Source: Gp6-AA40 sp035649635
GTDB taxonomy: Bacteria > Acidobacteriota > Vicinamibacteria > Vicinamibacterales > UBA2999
Direction: 5' to 3'
Assembly: GCA_035649635.1 (NCBI GenBank)
Contig: DASRJE010000198.1
Coordinates: forward strand, 62,001 to 126,000
DNA: 64,000 nt
Part shown: one piece after another, positions 1 to 8,154 of the stretch
Layout of the letters: each line of letters opens with the position of its first letter
Numbering within the stretch: the first letter of the stretch is position 1
Position numbers and translations under genes: made by a program
The notes under the pieces: generated by a model
Database searches by the model: none
What the model saw: only the letters and a program-made list of their open reading frames with translations
What the model was told of the DNA's origin: nothing

Positions 1-1
1 C

Positions 2-865
2 GAATGGCTCGCTGCGAACCGGCGCGAGCTGATCGACGCCGAGTTCGCCCTTAACGAAGGCGGCGGCGACAGCGACGGGAAGGGCAAGGTGATCGGGCAG
101 TCGGTCCAGGTTGGCGAGAAGACATTCGTCAACTTCCGGGTCGAAACGCGGAATCCTGGTGGACACAGTTCAGCGCCGGTGCGGGACAATGCGATCTACC
201 AGTTGTCGCGGGCGCTGGTGAAGATCGACGAGCATGAATTCCCGTTGGAGATGACCGAGACCACGCAGCAATACTTCGCCGAGGCAGGCGCCGCGCGCAA
301 CGACGAGATCGGCAGGGCCATGGTCGCGCTGGCGGCCAATCCACGCGACAAGGCGTCCGAAGCGATCGTCAACACCGACCGTTTCCTGCATTCCAACCTG
401 CGCACGACGTGTGTCGCGACGCTGCTCGACGCCGGGCATGCAGCCAATGCCCTGCCACAGCGCGCGAACGCCAACGTCAATTGCCGAATTTTCCCTGGCC
501 ATCCGATCGAAGAGATCCGTCGTGAACTGTCACAGGTGATCGGAGATCCGGGTGTGACCGTAACTGCGCTCCCGCCCGTGCGACCCTCACCCCCCGCTCC
601 GCCGCTCCATGAGCACATCATCGGTCCGATGCAGAAGCTCGCTGCTAAGTACTGGCCCGGCATCCCTGTTATCCCGGCCATGGCCAACGGCTACACGGAC
701 GCGACCTTCCTTGGTGCAGTCGGGATACCGACCTACGGAGCGCCTGGCATCTGGACCGATCCCGATGGCAACGGCACGCACGGTCTCAACGAACGTATCG
801 AAGTGCGCGCGGTCTACCTTGGCCGCGACTACCTGTACGACTTGGTCAGGACGTATGCGGACTGA
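2..865 (+). CDS. M20-family metallopeptidase, 5'-truncated by window edge
   Basis: C-terminal 287 codons of a zinc-dependent M20 exopeptidase/deacylase (acetylornithine deacetylase, succinyl-diaminopimelate desuccinylase and carboxypeptidase families). The frame is open to the window edge. The visible part has the family motif EFALNEGGG, whose Glu belongs to the metal/catalytic region, then the dimerisation domain opening with RNPGGHSSAP, and the late MANGYTDATFL and GTHGLNERIE segments, where a His ligand sits near the C-terminus. The catalytic start and the first metal ligands lie outside the window, so a signal peptide cannot be judged. The exact substrate is not readable from sequence. 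Family assignment is firm. Confidence 0.9.
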   Translation, partial: EWLAANRRELIDAEFALNEGGGDSDGKGKVIGQSVQVGEKTFVNFRVETRNPGGHSSAPVRDNAIYQLSRALVKIDEHEFPLEMTETTQQYFAEAGAARNDEIGRAMVALAANPRDKASEAIVNTDRFLHSNLRTTCVATLLDAGHAANALPQRANANVNCRIFPGHPIEEIRRELSQVIGDPGVTVTALPPVRPSPPAPPLHEHIIGPMQKLAAKYWPGIPVIPAMANGYTDATFLGAVGIPTYGAPGIWTDPDGNGTHGLNERIEVRAVYLGRDYLYDLVRTYAD

Positions 866-890
866 CCTGCTCCCAGGTGCGTGCCAGCCG

Positions 891-1020
891 GCACCGACAA
901 GCGTCAGAACAATCGCACCGACAAAGATGGCTCCTCGCACCGACACGCGATAGTGAGATCGCACCGACAAACGTCAGTGAAGTCGCACCGATTGAGCGAA
1001 GCGGGTTCGCACCGACATTC
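891..1020. repeat. 24-bp degenerate tandem repeat, about six copies
   Basis: Units begin GCACCGAC at 891, 915, 937, 961, 985 and 1009, so spacings are 24, 22, 24, 24 and 24 bases. The approximate consensus is GCACCGACAAACGTCAGTGA followed by AGTC. Copies diverge most at positions 9-24. The array fills the whole gap between the M20 peptidase and typA, and its last copy runs into the likely typA promoter. There are no unique spacers, so it is not CRISPR. Confidence 0.85.
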
Positions 1021-1039
1021 GTAAGTCCCCAGTTATACT
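1012..1039 (+). promoter_or_regulatory. Putative sigma70-type promoter of typA
   Basis: A TATACT -10 element lies at 1034-1039. CCGACA at 1012-1017, which is part of the last 24-bp repeat, makes a 16-bp-spaced -35 with 4/6 matches to TTGACA. The expected start of transcription is near 1045-1047, essentially at the typA ATG, so the message could be leaderless. Inferred from consensus only. Confidence 0.4.
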
Positions 1040-1045
1040 GAGGAG

Positions 1046-2884
1046 ATGTCGCCTCACCGCAAGACCACACAGATTGCTAACCAGCTACGACGCAATGTCG
1101 CGATCATCGCGCACGTCGACCATGGCAAGACGACGCTCGTGGATGCGCTGTTGCGGCAGAGCGGGGCGTTCCGTGCCAATCAGCAGGTAGCCGATCGGGT
1201 GATGGACAACATCGACCTCGAGCGCGAGCGCGGCATCACGATCCTGGCGAAGAACACCGCCGTCCACTACAAGGACCTCCTGATCAACATCGTCGATACA
1301 CCGGGTCACGCCGATTTCGGCGGGGAAGTCGAGCGGACGCTGTCGATGGTCGATGGCGTGATGCTGCTGGTGGATGCGTCGGAAGGGCCGCTGCCTCAGA
1401 CCCGATTCGTGCTTCGCAAGGCGCTGGAGCGCGGTCTGCCGCCCATCGTGGTCCTCAACAAGATCGATCGCTCGGACGCGCGTCCCAAGGAAGTCCTCAA
1501 CGAGGTCTACGACCTGTTCATCGACCTCGATGCGACCGAGGACCAGATTGAGTTCCCGGTCCTGTATACAAATGCGAAGGCGGGCGTGGCCACGGTCGAT
1601 ATCGCCGCGCCGGGGGAGAGCCTCCAGCCGCTCTTCGAGGCCATCGTCGACCACGTCCCTCCCCCGCGCGGCAATCCCGAGGCGCCGCTCCAGATGCTCG
1701 TGGCGAACCTGGACTCGAGCGATTACCTCGGACGAATTGCGATCGGCCGAATCTTCAACGGCGTGGTCCGGCTGAACGATCCTGTCGCGGTCCTCAAGCT
1801 GGATGGATCAGAGCAGCAGACCCGCGTGACCAAGTTGTTTGCATTCGATGGTCTGAAGCGAGTGGAGATTCAGCAGGCCGCGGCCGGCGACATCGTTTGC
1901 CTGGCCGGCATCGAGGACATCACGATCGGCGAGACGATTGCCGACCTCGAAAGTCGGATTCGCATCTCTCCCATTGCCATCGACGAACCGACCGTGTCGA
2001 TGATCTTCGGCGTCAGCACGTCGCCGATGGCCGGGCGAGACGGTCAGTACGTGACGTCCCGCAATTTGCGTGATCGGCTCGCACGCGAATTACTCGGGAA
2101 CGTGTCCGTGCGCGTCGAGGACACCGACTCTCCGGAGCAGATGAAAGTGATCGGGCGAGGAGAGCTGCAGCTCTCGATCCTGATCGAGATGATGCGACGT
2201 GAAGGGTATGAACTGCAGGTCTCACGCCCGGATATCGTCACCCGCGAGATCGATGGGGTGCGCCGGGAGCCGGTCGAAGACCTCGTCATCGATGTGCCGG
2301 AGGACTTCCAGGGTGTGGTGATTGCGCAAGTCGGCACCAGGCGGGGGATCCTGACCAAGATGGTCAATCACGGAAGCGGCCGTGTCAGGCTCGAGTTCCG
2401 CATCCCGACCCGGGGTCTCATCGGCTTCCGGTCGCAGTTCCTCACCGATACCAAGGGCACCGGGATCATGAATTATCTCTTTGCCGGCTGGGAGCCGTGG
2501 CACGGTGCGATTCCCGCTCGTTCGACCGGCGCGCTCGTGGCGGATCGGCAGGGAGTGGCGACGGCGTATGCGATCTACAACCTTCAGGAACGCGGCGAGA
2601 TATTCGTCGAGCCCGGGACGACGGTCTACGAAGGGATGATCATCGGAGAGAACTCCCGGCCCAACGACATGGACGTCAACGTCACTAAGGAGAAGAAGCA
2701 GACGAACATGCGCGCCTCGACGGCCGACGAGGCGATCCGCCTGATTCCCCCCCGCCAACTGAGTCTCGAACAGGCGATTGAGTTCATCAACGATGACGAA
2801 CTGGTCGAAGTGACGCCGCGGACAACACGGATTCGAAAACGTATCCTCGCGTCGAATATGCGTCCCAAGCGGGCCGACGACTGA
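1046..2884 (+). CDS. typA: Ribosome-associated GTPase TypA/BipA
   Basis: Translational GTPase of the EF-G-like family that binds the ribosome and supports 50S assembly and stress/cold growth. At 612 aa it has normal length. The G domain shows G1 AHVDHGKTT (22-30), switch I ERERGITI (59-66), G3 DTPGH (84-88) and G4 NKID (about 138). EF-Tu domain 2, EF-G domain V and the BipA C-terminal domain follow. The ATG at 1046 is the only in-frame start before the G1 motif. An AGGAG abuts it directly (1041-1045) with no spacing, which fits leaderless initiation better than normal Shine-Dalgarno use. It stands alone, preceded by the tandem repeat array. Confidence 0.97.
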   Translation: MSPHRKTTQIANQLRRNVAIIAHVDHGKTTLVDALLRQSGAFRANQQVADRVMDNIDLERERGITILAKNTAVHYKDLLINIVDTPGHADFGGEVERTLSMVDGVMLLVDASEGPLPQTRFVLRKALERGLPPIVVLNKIDRSDARPKEVLNEVYDLFIDLDATEDQIEFPVLYTNAKAGVATVDIAAPGESLQPLFEAIVDHVPPPRGNPEAPLQMLVANLDSSDYLGRIAIGRIFNGVVRLNDPVAVLKLDGSEQQTRVTKLFAFDGLKRVEIQQAAAGDIVCLAGIEDITIGETIADLESRIRISPIAIDEPTVSMIFGVSTSPMAGRDGQYVTSRNLRDRLARELLGNVSVRVEDTDSPEQMKVIGRGELQLSILIEMMRREGYELQVSRPDIVTREIDGVRREPVEDLVIDVPEDFQGVVIAQVGTRRGILTKMVNHGSGRVRLEFRIPTRGLIGFRSQFLTDTKGTGIMNYLFAGWEPWHGAIPARSTGALVADRQGVATAYAIYNLQERGEIFVEPGTTVYEGMIIGENSRPNDMDVNVTKEKKQTNMRASTADEAIRLIPPRQLSLEQAIEFINDDELVEVTPRTTRIRKRILASNMRPKRADD

Positions 2885-3024
2885 CCGACCGACGCGACAC
2901 ATTGCCGCTCACACTGACGAATTTGGGATTGCCGATGTCAATCCTTCGACACGACATTTTTTCGGATCTCAGCAGTTCCGCGAGTTGCCATGCAATTTCA
3001 GTAAGGACGTCCAGCCAATAGTGC

Positions 3025-3040
3025 GGGCACATTCCTTGCC
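3025..3040 (+). promoter_or_regulatory. Sigma54-like -24/-12 element upstream of mreB
   Basis: GGGCAC, five bases, then TTGC. The GG and GC dinucleotides have the required 10-bp separation and the element differs from the TGGCACG-N4-TTGCW consensus at only three positions. It lies about 117 bp before the mreB start in the 272-bp typA-mreB gap. No clear activator site was identified, so this is a candidate only. Confidence 0.4.
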
Positions 3041-3156
3041 CCTGTCACCACCGCAACACGAACTTGCTGGCGTGTTGCAGTCGGGATTCCGATAGCCCGA
3101 TTGCCCAGGTTTCCAGCTGGCCATCACCGCACACCAAAGGAACGAGGAACCACACG

Positions 3157-4179
3157 ATGCTGCTCGGAGCGATGTCGCTCTTCTCTCATGACCTGGCAAT
3201 TGATCTGGGCACGGCCAACACCTGCGTCTTCGCACGCGGTTCGGGCATTGTCCTGAACGAACCGTCGATTGTCGCCGTGAACACGGTTAACGACCAGATT
3301 GAAGCCGTCGGAGTTGATGCCAAGGAAATGCTTGGCCGCACGCCCGGCAACATTACGGCCATCCGCCCAATGAAGGATGGCGTCATCGCCGACTTCGAGG
3401 CCGCCGAGAAGATGCTTGGCCACTTCATCAAGAAAGCGCATCGCCGCAAGAGCTTCGTTCGGCCGCGCGTCGTCATCGGTGTGCCCTCGGAGATCACGCA
3501 AGTGGAGCGTCGCGCCGTCAAGGACAGCGCGTATCGCGCCAAGGCCAGCGAAGTCCACCTGATCGAGGAAGCGATGGCAGCGGCCATCGGCGCCGGGCTG
3601 CCGATCACCGAAGCGTCGGGCAACATGATCGTGGACATCGGCGGCGGCACGACCGACATCGCCGTGATCTCGCTCGCCGGAATCGTCTATAGCAAGTCGG
3701 TTCGCGTGGCCGGCAACGCCATGGACGAGGCGATCTTCAATTACGTCAAAAAGGAGCACGATCTCCTCATTGGCGAGCGCACCGCGGAGCGGATCAAGAT
3801 CGAACTCGGGTCGGCTTTTCCGCTGTCGCAGCGCAAGGAGATGGAAGTCAAGGGGCGGCACGTGCTCGAAGGCAAGCCGTGCACGATCACGATCAACGAT
3901 CACCAGGTGCGAGAGGCGCTTGCCGAGCCCGTCCGGCTGATGATGCAGGCGGTTCGTGACGCGCTCGAACGCATTCCGCCCGAGCTGTCCGCTGATGTGT
4001 GCGACCGGGGAATCGTGCTGAGCGGCGGCGGCGCGCTGCTGCAGAATCTCGATGAGCGCCTGCGCCAGGAAACGGGACTGCCCGTTCAGGTCGCCGAGGA
4101 TCCGCTGTCGGCTGTCGTGCTCGGCGCCGGCAAGATGCTCTCGGACTTCAATCTGCTTCGCAAGATCTCGATCGATTGA
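3157..4179 (+). CDS. mreB: Rod shape-determining protein MreB
   Basis: Bacterial actin homologue that polymerises under the inner membrane and positions the elongasome. 340 aa, normal length. Actin-fold motifs are present: phosphate 1 loop DLGTANT (about 16-22), phosphate 2 loop DIGGGTTD (about 160-167) and adenosine loop SGGGALL (about 289). The ATG at 3157 is chosen because a good Shine-Dalgarno (AACGAGG, 3141-3147) lies 9 bases upstream; ATG 3172 is a less likely alternative, and the longer open frame from 3064 lacks homology. Unlike the usual mreBCD layout, no mreC or mreD follows, so this may be a stand-alone or second mreB copy. Confidence 0.95.
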   Translation: MLLGAMSLFSHDLAIDLGTANTCVFARGSGIVLNEPSIVAVNTVNDQIEAVGVDAKEMLGRTPGNITAIRPMKDGVIADFEAAEKMLGHFIKKAHRRKSFVRPRVVIGVPSEITQVERRAVKDSAYRAKASEVHLIEEAMAAAIGAGLPITEASGNMIVDIGGGTTDIAVISLAGIVYSKSVRVAGNAMDEAIFNYVKKEHDLLIGERTAERIKIELGSAFPLSQRKEMEVKGRHVLEGKPCTITINDHQVREALAEPVRLMMQAVRDALERIPPELSADVCDRGIVLSGGGALLQNLDERLRQETGLPVQVAEDPLSAVVLGAGKMLSDFNLLRKISID

Positions 4180-4191
4180 GATTATCCGCAC

Positions 4192-4250
4192 CGTAGGGCG
4201 GGTCTTGCTTTTTAGACCCGCCGGGTCCAAAGACCAGGACCCGGCCTACG
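4192..4250. repeat. Paired REP-like palindromes (GGCGGGTC family), inverted pair
   Basis: 4192-4222 reads CGTAGGGCGGGTCTTG then a T-rich loop and GACCCGCC. 4223-4250 is a second, inverted unit, GGGTCCAAAGACCAGGACCC then GGCCTACG. Each unit is itself a hairpin. The pair sits between convergent mreB and ferredoxin genes and may terminate both. Related units occur at 17415, 24902, 30417, 40124/40163 and 57177. Confidence 0.8.
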
Positions 4251-4257
4251 TCGTCGA

Positions 4258-4608
4258 TCAAATCCATTCCGGCGGGGGCTGGATCGTGTCCAGGGGTGTT
4301 GCTCCTGGATCGGGCCGACCACTCCCGGTCAGCCGGCTGATGGCGCGGACGGTCATGTCGTGATCGCAGACGATCTGACATGAGAGCCGGACGCCGCTCA
4401 GTCCTTTCTCTTCCATTCTGGTCTTCTCGGCCCGCGTCATCCGCGTCGGTTCACCATCCACGAACTCGATCCGGCAAGTCGTGCACCGCGCGTTTCCTCC
4501 ACATGCATGCAGGATATCGACCCCGGCGTCTTGCTCGATCGCAAGGACGAGGCGCTTACCCTCCTCCACATCAACAGTTGCAAAACCTTCGACGGTCAGC
4601 TTCGGCAT
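4258..4608 (-). CDS. 2Fe-2S ferredoxin (adrenodoxin-type spacing)
   Basis: Small cytoplasmic electron carrier of 116 aa. Cluster ligands are visible as CGGNARCTTC with Cys36, Cys42 and Cys45, and Cys77 in RLSCQI. This CX5CX2C spacing resembles adrenodoxin/Isc-type ferredoxins rather than plant-type CX4CX2C. The last ~25 residues are Pro/Gly-rich and probably disordered. It is divergent from the 169-aa gene at 4655, with 46 bp between the starts, and convergent with mreB. The redox partner cannot be inferred. Confidence 0.88.
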   Translation of the reverse strand: MPKLTVEGFATVDVEEGKRLVLAIEQDAGVDILHACGGNARCTTCRIEFVDGEPTRMTRAEKTRMEEKGLSGVRLSCQIVCDHDMTVRAISRLTGSGRPDPGATPLDTIQPPPEWI

Positions 4609-4654
4609 GTCGCTATGTTACTCTGCTGGCTCGGAGGAAGGTACCGAGTTCACC

Positions 4655-5164
4655 ATGGCCGATGCGCCCGACATCCCAAGACCATCGCAATTGTGGAAGC
4701 GCCTGTCGTCCGAGCGCAAGCTGCTCGCGGCTGATGCATTCTGGCAGGACGAGAACGCCGCGGCGGAGCAGGCCGAAGCCGTCGTCATGATTGCGCAACG
4801 CATCAAGTTCCGCGTTCGCAGCGTCCAGACGCTGCCGCGCGAGAAGAAGTCACGGCATCTCGTGAATCTCAGTGCGGTGTCGGAAATGGTCGCCGCCAGG
4901 CTGCTGGTCGCGTATCACCTGCATCATCAGCGCCCGATGATGGTGGCGTTTCTGGATGCGCTCGGCATCGCCCACGACAATGGCCTGATCGCCGACGAGG
5001 AGCTCACGGCTCCTTCCGCCGATCGCCTGCGCGATGCGGCACGCGCGATTGGCTCGTCGCATCCCGCTGAGGACGTCGCACTCTACCTGTCGACGCTGAT
5101 GTGGCAGGATCCGGAAACCTGGGCAGGTCTCACTGAGCTGCCCGAACTGGCGCAGCACGCGTGA
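4655..5164 (+). CDS. Conserved hypothetical protein, mostly helical
   Basis: 169 aa, no recognised domain. Residues 10-110 look largely alpha-helical (KLLAADAFWQDENAAAEQAE, then SAVSEMVAARLLVAYHL), without signal peptide or transmembrane segment. A C-terminal SHPAEDVALYLSTLMWQDP segment is also helical. The ATG at 4655 follows GGAGGAAGG at 4633-4641; the longer open frame from 4481 only mirrors the ferredoxin strand and is not used. The gene is followed 10 bp later by the TerC gene and may share its transcript. Function unknown. Confidence 0.7.
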   Translation: MADAPDIPRPSQLWKRLSSERKLLAADAFWQDENAAAEQAEAVVMIAQRIKFRVRSVQTLPREKKSRHLVNLSAVSEMVAARLLVAYHLHHQRPMMVAFLDALGIAHDNGLIADEELTAPSADRLRDAARAIGSSHPAEDVALYLSTLMWQDPETWAGLTELPELAQHA

Positions 5165-5174
5165 AGGGCTGACC

Positions 5175-5936
5175 ATGAGCGCGTGGCTCTCGGGAGCGCT
5201 GGGCTGGACCAGCAGCGCGGAAGGTTGGATTGCGCTCGGGACGTTGACCGTTCTCGAGATCGTTCTCGGCATCGACAACATCGTTTTCATCTCGATCCTC
5301 GCGGGAAAGCTCCCGAAAGACGATCGCGTCCGCGCCCGGAAGGTCGGACTGTCGCTGGCGATGATCATCCGCATTCTCCTGTTGTTGTCGATCACGTGGG
5401 TGATGAGCCTGACGGCGCCGCTCTTTGCCGTGCTCGGGCAGGAGATCTCGGGCCGTGACCTGATCCTGCTCGTTGGTGGCCTGTTCCTGCTCGGAAAGAG
5501 CACGCTCGAGATTCACGAGAAGCTCGAGGGCGTCGAAGGGCACGGTTCCGCGCGAGTCGTGAAATCGTTTACGGCCGTCATCATCCAAATCCTGTTGCTC
5601 GACATCGTGTTCTCTCTGGACTCGGTCATCACCGCCGTGGGCATGGCCGAGGACGTGGCGGTCATGATCCTGGCGGTCATCATCGCTGTCGGCGTGATGC
5701 TCGTGTCTTCGGGCGCGATCAGCGACTTCGTCGATCGACATCCGACGGTGAAAATCCTGGCGCTGAGTTTTCTGCTGCTGATTGGCGTGTCACTGATCGG
5801 AGAGGGTCTCGACCAGCACATCCCGAAGGGGTACATCTACTTTGCGATGGCGTTTTCAGTGTTCGTCGAGATGATCAACCTCCGCATACGAGCAAAGGCG
5901 GAGCCAGTCCAACTTCACCAGGCGTACAAGGAATAG
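5175..5936 (+). CDS. TerC-family integral membrane protein
   Basis: Multi-spanning inner-membrane protein of 253 aa with about seven hydrophobic helices. It carries the two TerC signatures with buried acidic residues: VLGIDNIVFISI in the first half and LDIVFSLDSVITAVGM in the second, related by internal pseudo-symmetry. TerC proteins are linked to tellurium resistance and to metal (notably manganese) efflux; which applies here is not known. The ATG at 5175 lies 10 bp after the upstream gene, and the alpha/beta hydrolase follows 11 bp downstream, so 4655-7680 looks like one transcription unit. Confidence 0.9.
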   Translation: MSAWLSGALGWTSSAEGWIALGTLTVLEIVLGIDNIVFISILAGKLPKDDRVRARKVGLSLAMIIRILLLLSITWVMSLTAPLFAVLGQEISGRDLILLVGGLFLLGKSTLEIHEKLEGVEGHGSARVVKSFTAVIIQILLLDIVFSLDSVITAVGMAEDVAVMILAVIIAVGVMLVSSGAISDFVDRHPTVKILALSFLLLIGVSLIGEGLDQHIPKGYIYFAMAFSVFVEMINLRIRAKAEPVQLHQAYKE

Positions 5937-5947
5937 CCTGGTTCCGG

Positions 5948-6607
5948 ATGGATCTGACGTCTCTCGGGGCAGTTGGTTATCGAGCAGACGGAAAGCAGGA
6001 TGCCTTGCTCGTGCTCGCACACGGCGCCGGTGCGGGGCAGCAGCATCCGTTCATGACGGCGGTGGCGAAGGGGTTCGCAGCCCGCGGCATTGACGTCGTA
6101 ACCTTCGACTTCCCCTACATGCGCGAACGACGCAAGATGCCCGATCGCGCTCCGGTACTGGAGAAGGCGTTCCTCGATGTCGTGGCCGTCGCGAGACAGT
6201 GGAGTGGCGCGGCGAGATTCTTCATTGGTGGTAAATCGATGGGCGGCCGCATGGCAACGCATCTCGGCGCGGCGGGCCTGGCAGGCCTGAGCGGCATCAT
6301 CGTGTTCGGCTACCCGCTGCATCCACCTGGTAAGCCCGACCGGTTGCGCATCGATCATCTGCCATCCATCACCGTGCCGGTTCTGGTCGTGCAAGGCGAA
6401 CGCGACACTTTCGGTACGCCGGGCGAGTTGAAGCCGGCGATCGACTCGATGAAGGCCGCAGTGCAACTGCAGATCGTTCCCCGCGGAGATCACTCGCTCG
6501 CTGTCAGCGGCCGGCGCCGCGAAGACGTCCTCACGGAGGTGCTGGACACGGCAACCGCATGGCTGCACGACCGGGGGTCAGACCCCTTTCCACAATTGCA
6601 CGGGTGA
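5948..6607 (+). CDS. Alpha/beta hydrolase of the KANL3/Tex30-like type
   Basis: 219 aa, cytoplasmic. Seen: AHGAGAGQQHPF oxyanion region (about 23-34), nucleophile elbow GKSMGGR (Ser about 99), and the late acid/His region GERDTFGTP and GDHSLAVSGR. This is a complete Ser-Asp-His set for a small hydrolase, often called dienelactone-hydrolase-like; substrate unknown. Its last ~10 residues are encoded by a GGGGTCAGACCCC repeat (6573-6586), so the C-terminus looks recently remodelled. The stop (6605-6607) overlaps the rsgA ATG by one base, indicating translational coupling. Confidence 0.85.
   Translation: MDLTSLGAVGYRADGKQDALLVLAHGAGAGQQHPFMTAVAKGFAARGIDVVTFDFPYMRERRKMPDRAPVLEKAFLDVVAVARQWSGAARFFIGGKSMGGRMATHLGAAGLAGLSGIIVFGYPLHPPGKPDRLRIDHLPSITVPVLVVQGERDTFGTPGELKPAIDSMKAAVQLQIVPRGDHSLAVSGRRREDVLTEVLDTATAWLHDRGSDPFPQLHG
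6573..6592. repeat. Short palindromic repeat inside the hydrolase 3' end
   Basis: GGGGGTCAGACCCC followed by TTTCCAC; the core GGGGTC-A-GACCCC is a perfect palindrome with a one-base centre. Similar sequences are known as dispersed repeats in many environmental bacterial genomes (from memory, not searched). Here it codes for the residues GSDPF at the end of the hydrolase. Confidence 0.6.
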
Positions 6608-7680
6608 TGACGCTCGAAGCACTTGGATGGGACCGGGACCTCGATCGCGCGTTCCAGGAGTGGGCCGATAAGCCCGACGTCCGGCCCGGACGTGTGCTTA
6701 TCGAGTTCAACTACATCTGTCGCGTCTGGTGCGAGGGCGGAGAGATCGAAGCGGTGCGATCGGGACGACTGACGCATCGCGCGACCAGCCGTAGGGAATT
6801 ACCGGCAGTGGGTGACTGGGTCATGGTGAGGAAGCGCCGCGACGACGGTCGCGGCGCCATCATCGCCGTGTTGCCGCGGCGAAGCTGGTTCTCGCGCCGG
6901 ATGGCTGGACCGGTGACCGATGAACAGGTAGTCGCCGCCAACGTCGACGTCGTGTTCATCGTGATGTCGCTCGACTTCGACTTCAGCCTGCGACGCCTCG
7001 AACGGTATCTGTTGCTGGCGCGCGAGAGCGGTGCATCTCCAGTCGTCCTGTTGACGAAACCAGACGTGTGCGAGGATGTGCCCGCACGTCTCGCCGAGGT
7101 GACAGCGCTGACCGGAGACGTGCCCGTTCACGTCGTCAGTCCAAAACTCGGCGAGGGCCTCGATCGAGTCGCCGGCCATTTGCCGGCGGGAAAGACCGGA
7201 GCACTGCTCGGCTCGTCAGGCGTCGGCAAGAGCACGATCATCAATCGCCTCGTTGGCCGCGACGTCCAGAAGACCCGAGACATTCGCGAGGCCGACTCGA
7301 AGGGAAGGCACACGACGACGCACCGTCAGCTCGTCTTCCTGCCGAACGGCGGCTTCCTGATCGACACACCGGGGATGCGTGAATTACAGTTGTGGGATGT
7401 CGGCGAGGCAGTGAGAGAAACCTTCGATGAGATCGAAGCGCTCGCCATCGACTGCCGATTCACCGACTGCCGTCATCGCGACGAGCCGCGATGCGCGGTG
7501 AAGGCTGCCGTCGGGGACGGCCGCCTGTCAGCCGCTCGCCTGGAGAGCTACCTGAAACTCCAGGACGAACTCGGCCACCTCGCCAGGCAGCAGGACGAGC
7601 GCGCGCAACTCGAGCACAAGCGGCGCAGTAAGATCATGGGCAAAGCGCTCAAGCAACATCTCAAGTCCAAGCGCGGTTGA
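6607..7680 (+). CDS. rsgA: Ribosome small-subunit GTPase RsgA (YjeQ)
   Basis: Circularly permuted GTPase that checks late 30S maturation; 357 aa. An N-terminal OB-fold (PAVGDWVMV, about 67-75) precedes the permuted G motifs: G4 LLTKPD (about 148-153), then G1 GSSGVGKS (about 202-209) and G3 DTPGM (about 254). A C-terminal zinc knuckle CRFTDCRHRDEPRC follows (about 284-297). The C-terminal tail is Lys/Arg-rich, fitting rRNA contact. ATG 6607 is preferred over the more upstream in-frame GTG 6559, which lies inside the hydrolase and repeat, because it overlaps the upstream stop as TGATG. Confidence 0.95.
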   Translation: MTLEALGWDRDLDRAFQEWADKPDVRPGRVLIEFNYICRVWCEGGEIEAVRSGRLTHRATSRRELPAVGDWVMVRKRRDDGRGAIIAVLPRRSWFSRRMAGPVTDEQVVAANVDVVFIVMSLDFDFSLRRLERYLLLARESGASPVVLLTKPDVCEDVPARLAEVTALTGDVPVHVVSPKLGEGLDRVAGHLPAGKTGALLGSSGVGKSTIINRLVGRDVQKTRDIREADSKGRHTTTHRQLVFLPNGGFLIDTPGMRELQLWDVGEAVRETFDEIEALAIDCRFTDCRHRDEPRCAVKAAVGDGRLSAARLESYLKLQDELGHLARQQDERAQLEHKRRSKIMGKALKQHLKSKRG

Positions 7681-7692
7681 TTGGCACCCGAC

Positions 7693-8154
7693 ATGACCTC
7701 GCGCGCCACGCACGTCATGGTCGTCGTCGCGGTCACCCTTGCGTCGGTGGGTTGCGACGAAGAGCTCACGTCGCCAAGCCCGTCGATGGGTGTTCGCATC
7801 ATCTTCGTGGGGTCGACGACGCGGCGGACCAATCTGGCTGCCTCAGCGCAAGACTGTATCAACGCCGTCGGCGTGACTCACATTCATCCGAGCTGGCGAA
7901 GCTTCGCCGCGGTCCCGTTACAAGCGGTGCCACCGGACCGCTACGAGATCACGTTCGACGATGTCCCTCGTGGCACGCCCGTTTCGTTCAGGATCAACGA
8001 TCAGAACTGGTGTGACGAGAACCCGACGGGCGCTGTCACCCGGAACGTATTCGCCAACGACGTGCGCCTGATCCAGAACGCGACCACGCCCGGGAATGGC
8101 GAGGAGCCGGGTTACGCGCTGACCGTAACGGCAAGCGGCTCGATTACCCAGTAG
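7693..8154 (+). CDS. Small predicted lipoprotein, function unknown
   Basis: 153 aa from ATG 7693 (a TTG at 7681 is also possible). Residues 1-25 form a signal peptide ending VTLASVGC, a weak lipobox with the Cys as lipidation site, followed by a polar Ser/Pro-rich linker. The mature part resembles a small beta-rich domain (RYEITFDDVPRGTPVSFRI) with two Cys residues (CINAVG and NWCDEN) that could form a disulfide. Thirteen bases separate it from rsgA, so it may ride the same transcript. No family recognised. Confidence 0.65.
   Translation: MTSRATHVMVVVAVTLASVGCDEELTSPSPSMGVRIIFVGSTTRRTNLAASAQDCINAVGVTHIHPSWRSFAAVPLQAVPPDRYEITFDDVPRGTPVSFRINDQNWCDENPTGAVTRNVFANDVRLIQNATTPGNGEEPGYALTVTASGSITQ

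Noticed and set aside
891..1020. CRISPR array
   Set aside because: Units are 24 bp and contiguous; no unique spacers and no cas genes.
3124..4230. 368-codon open frame on the minus strand
   Set aside because: Antisense to mreB; no motif.
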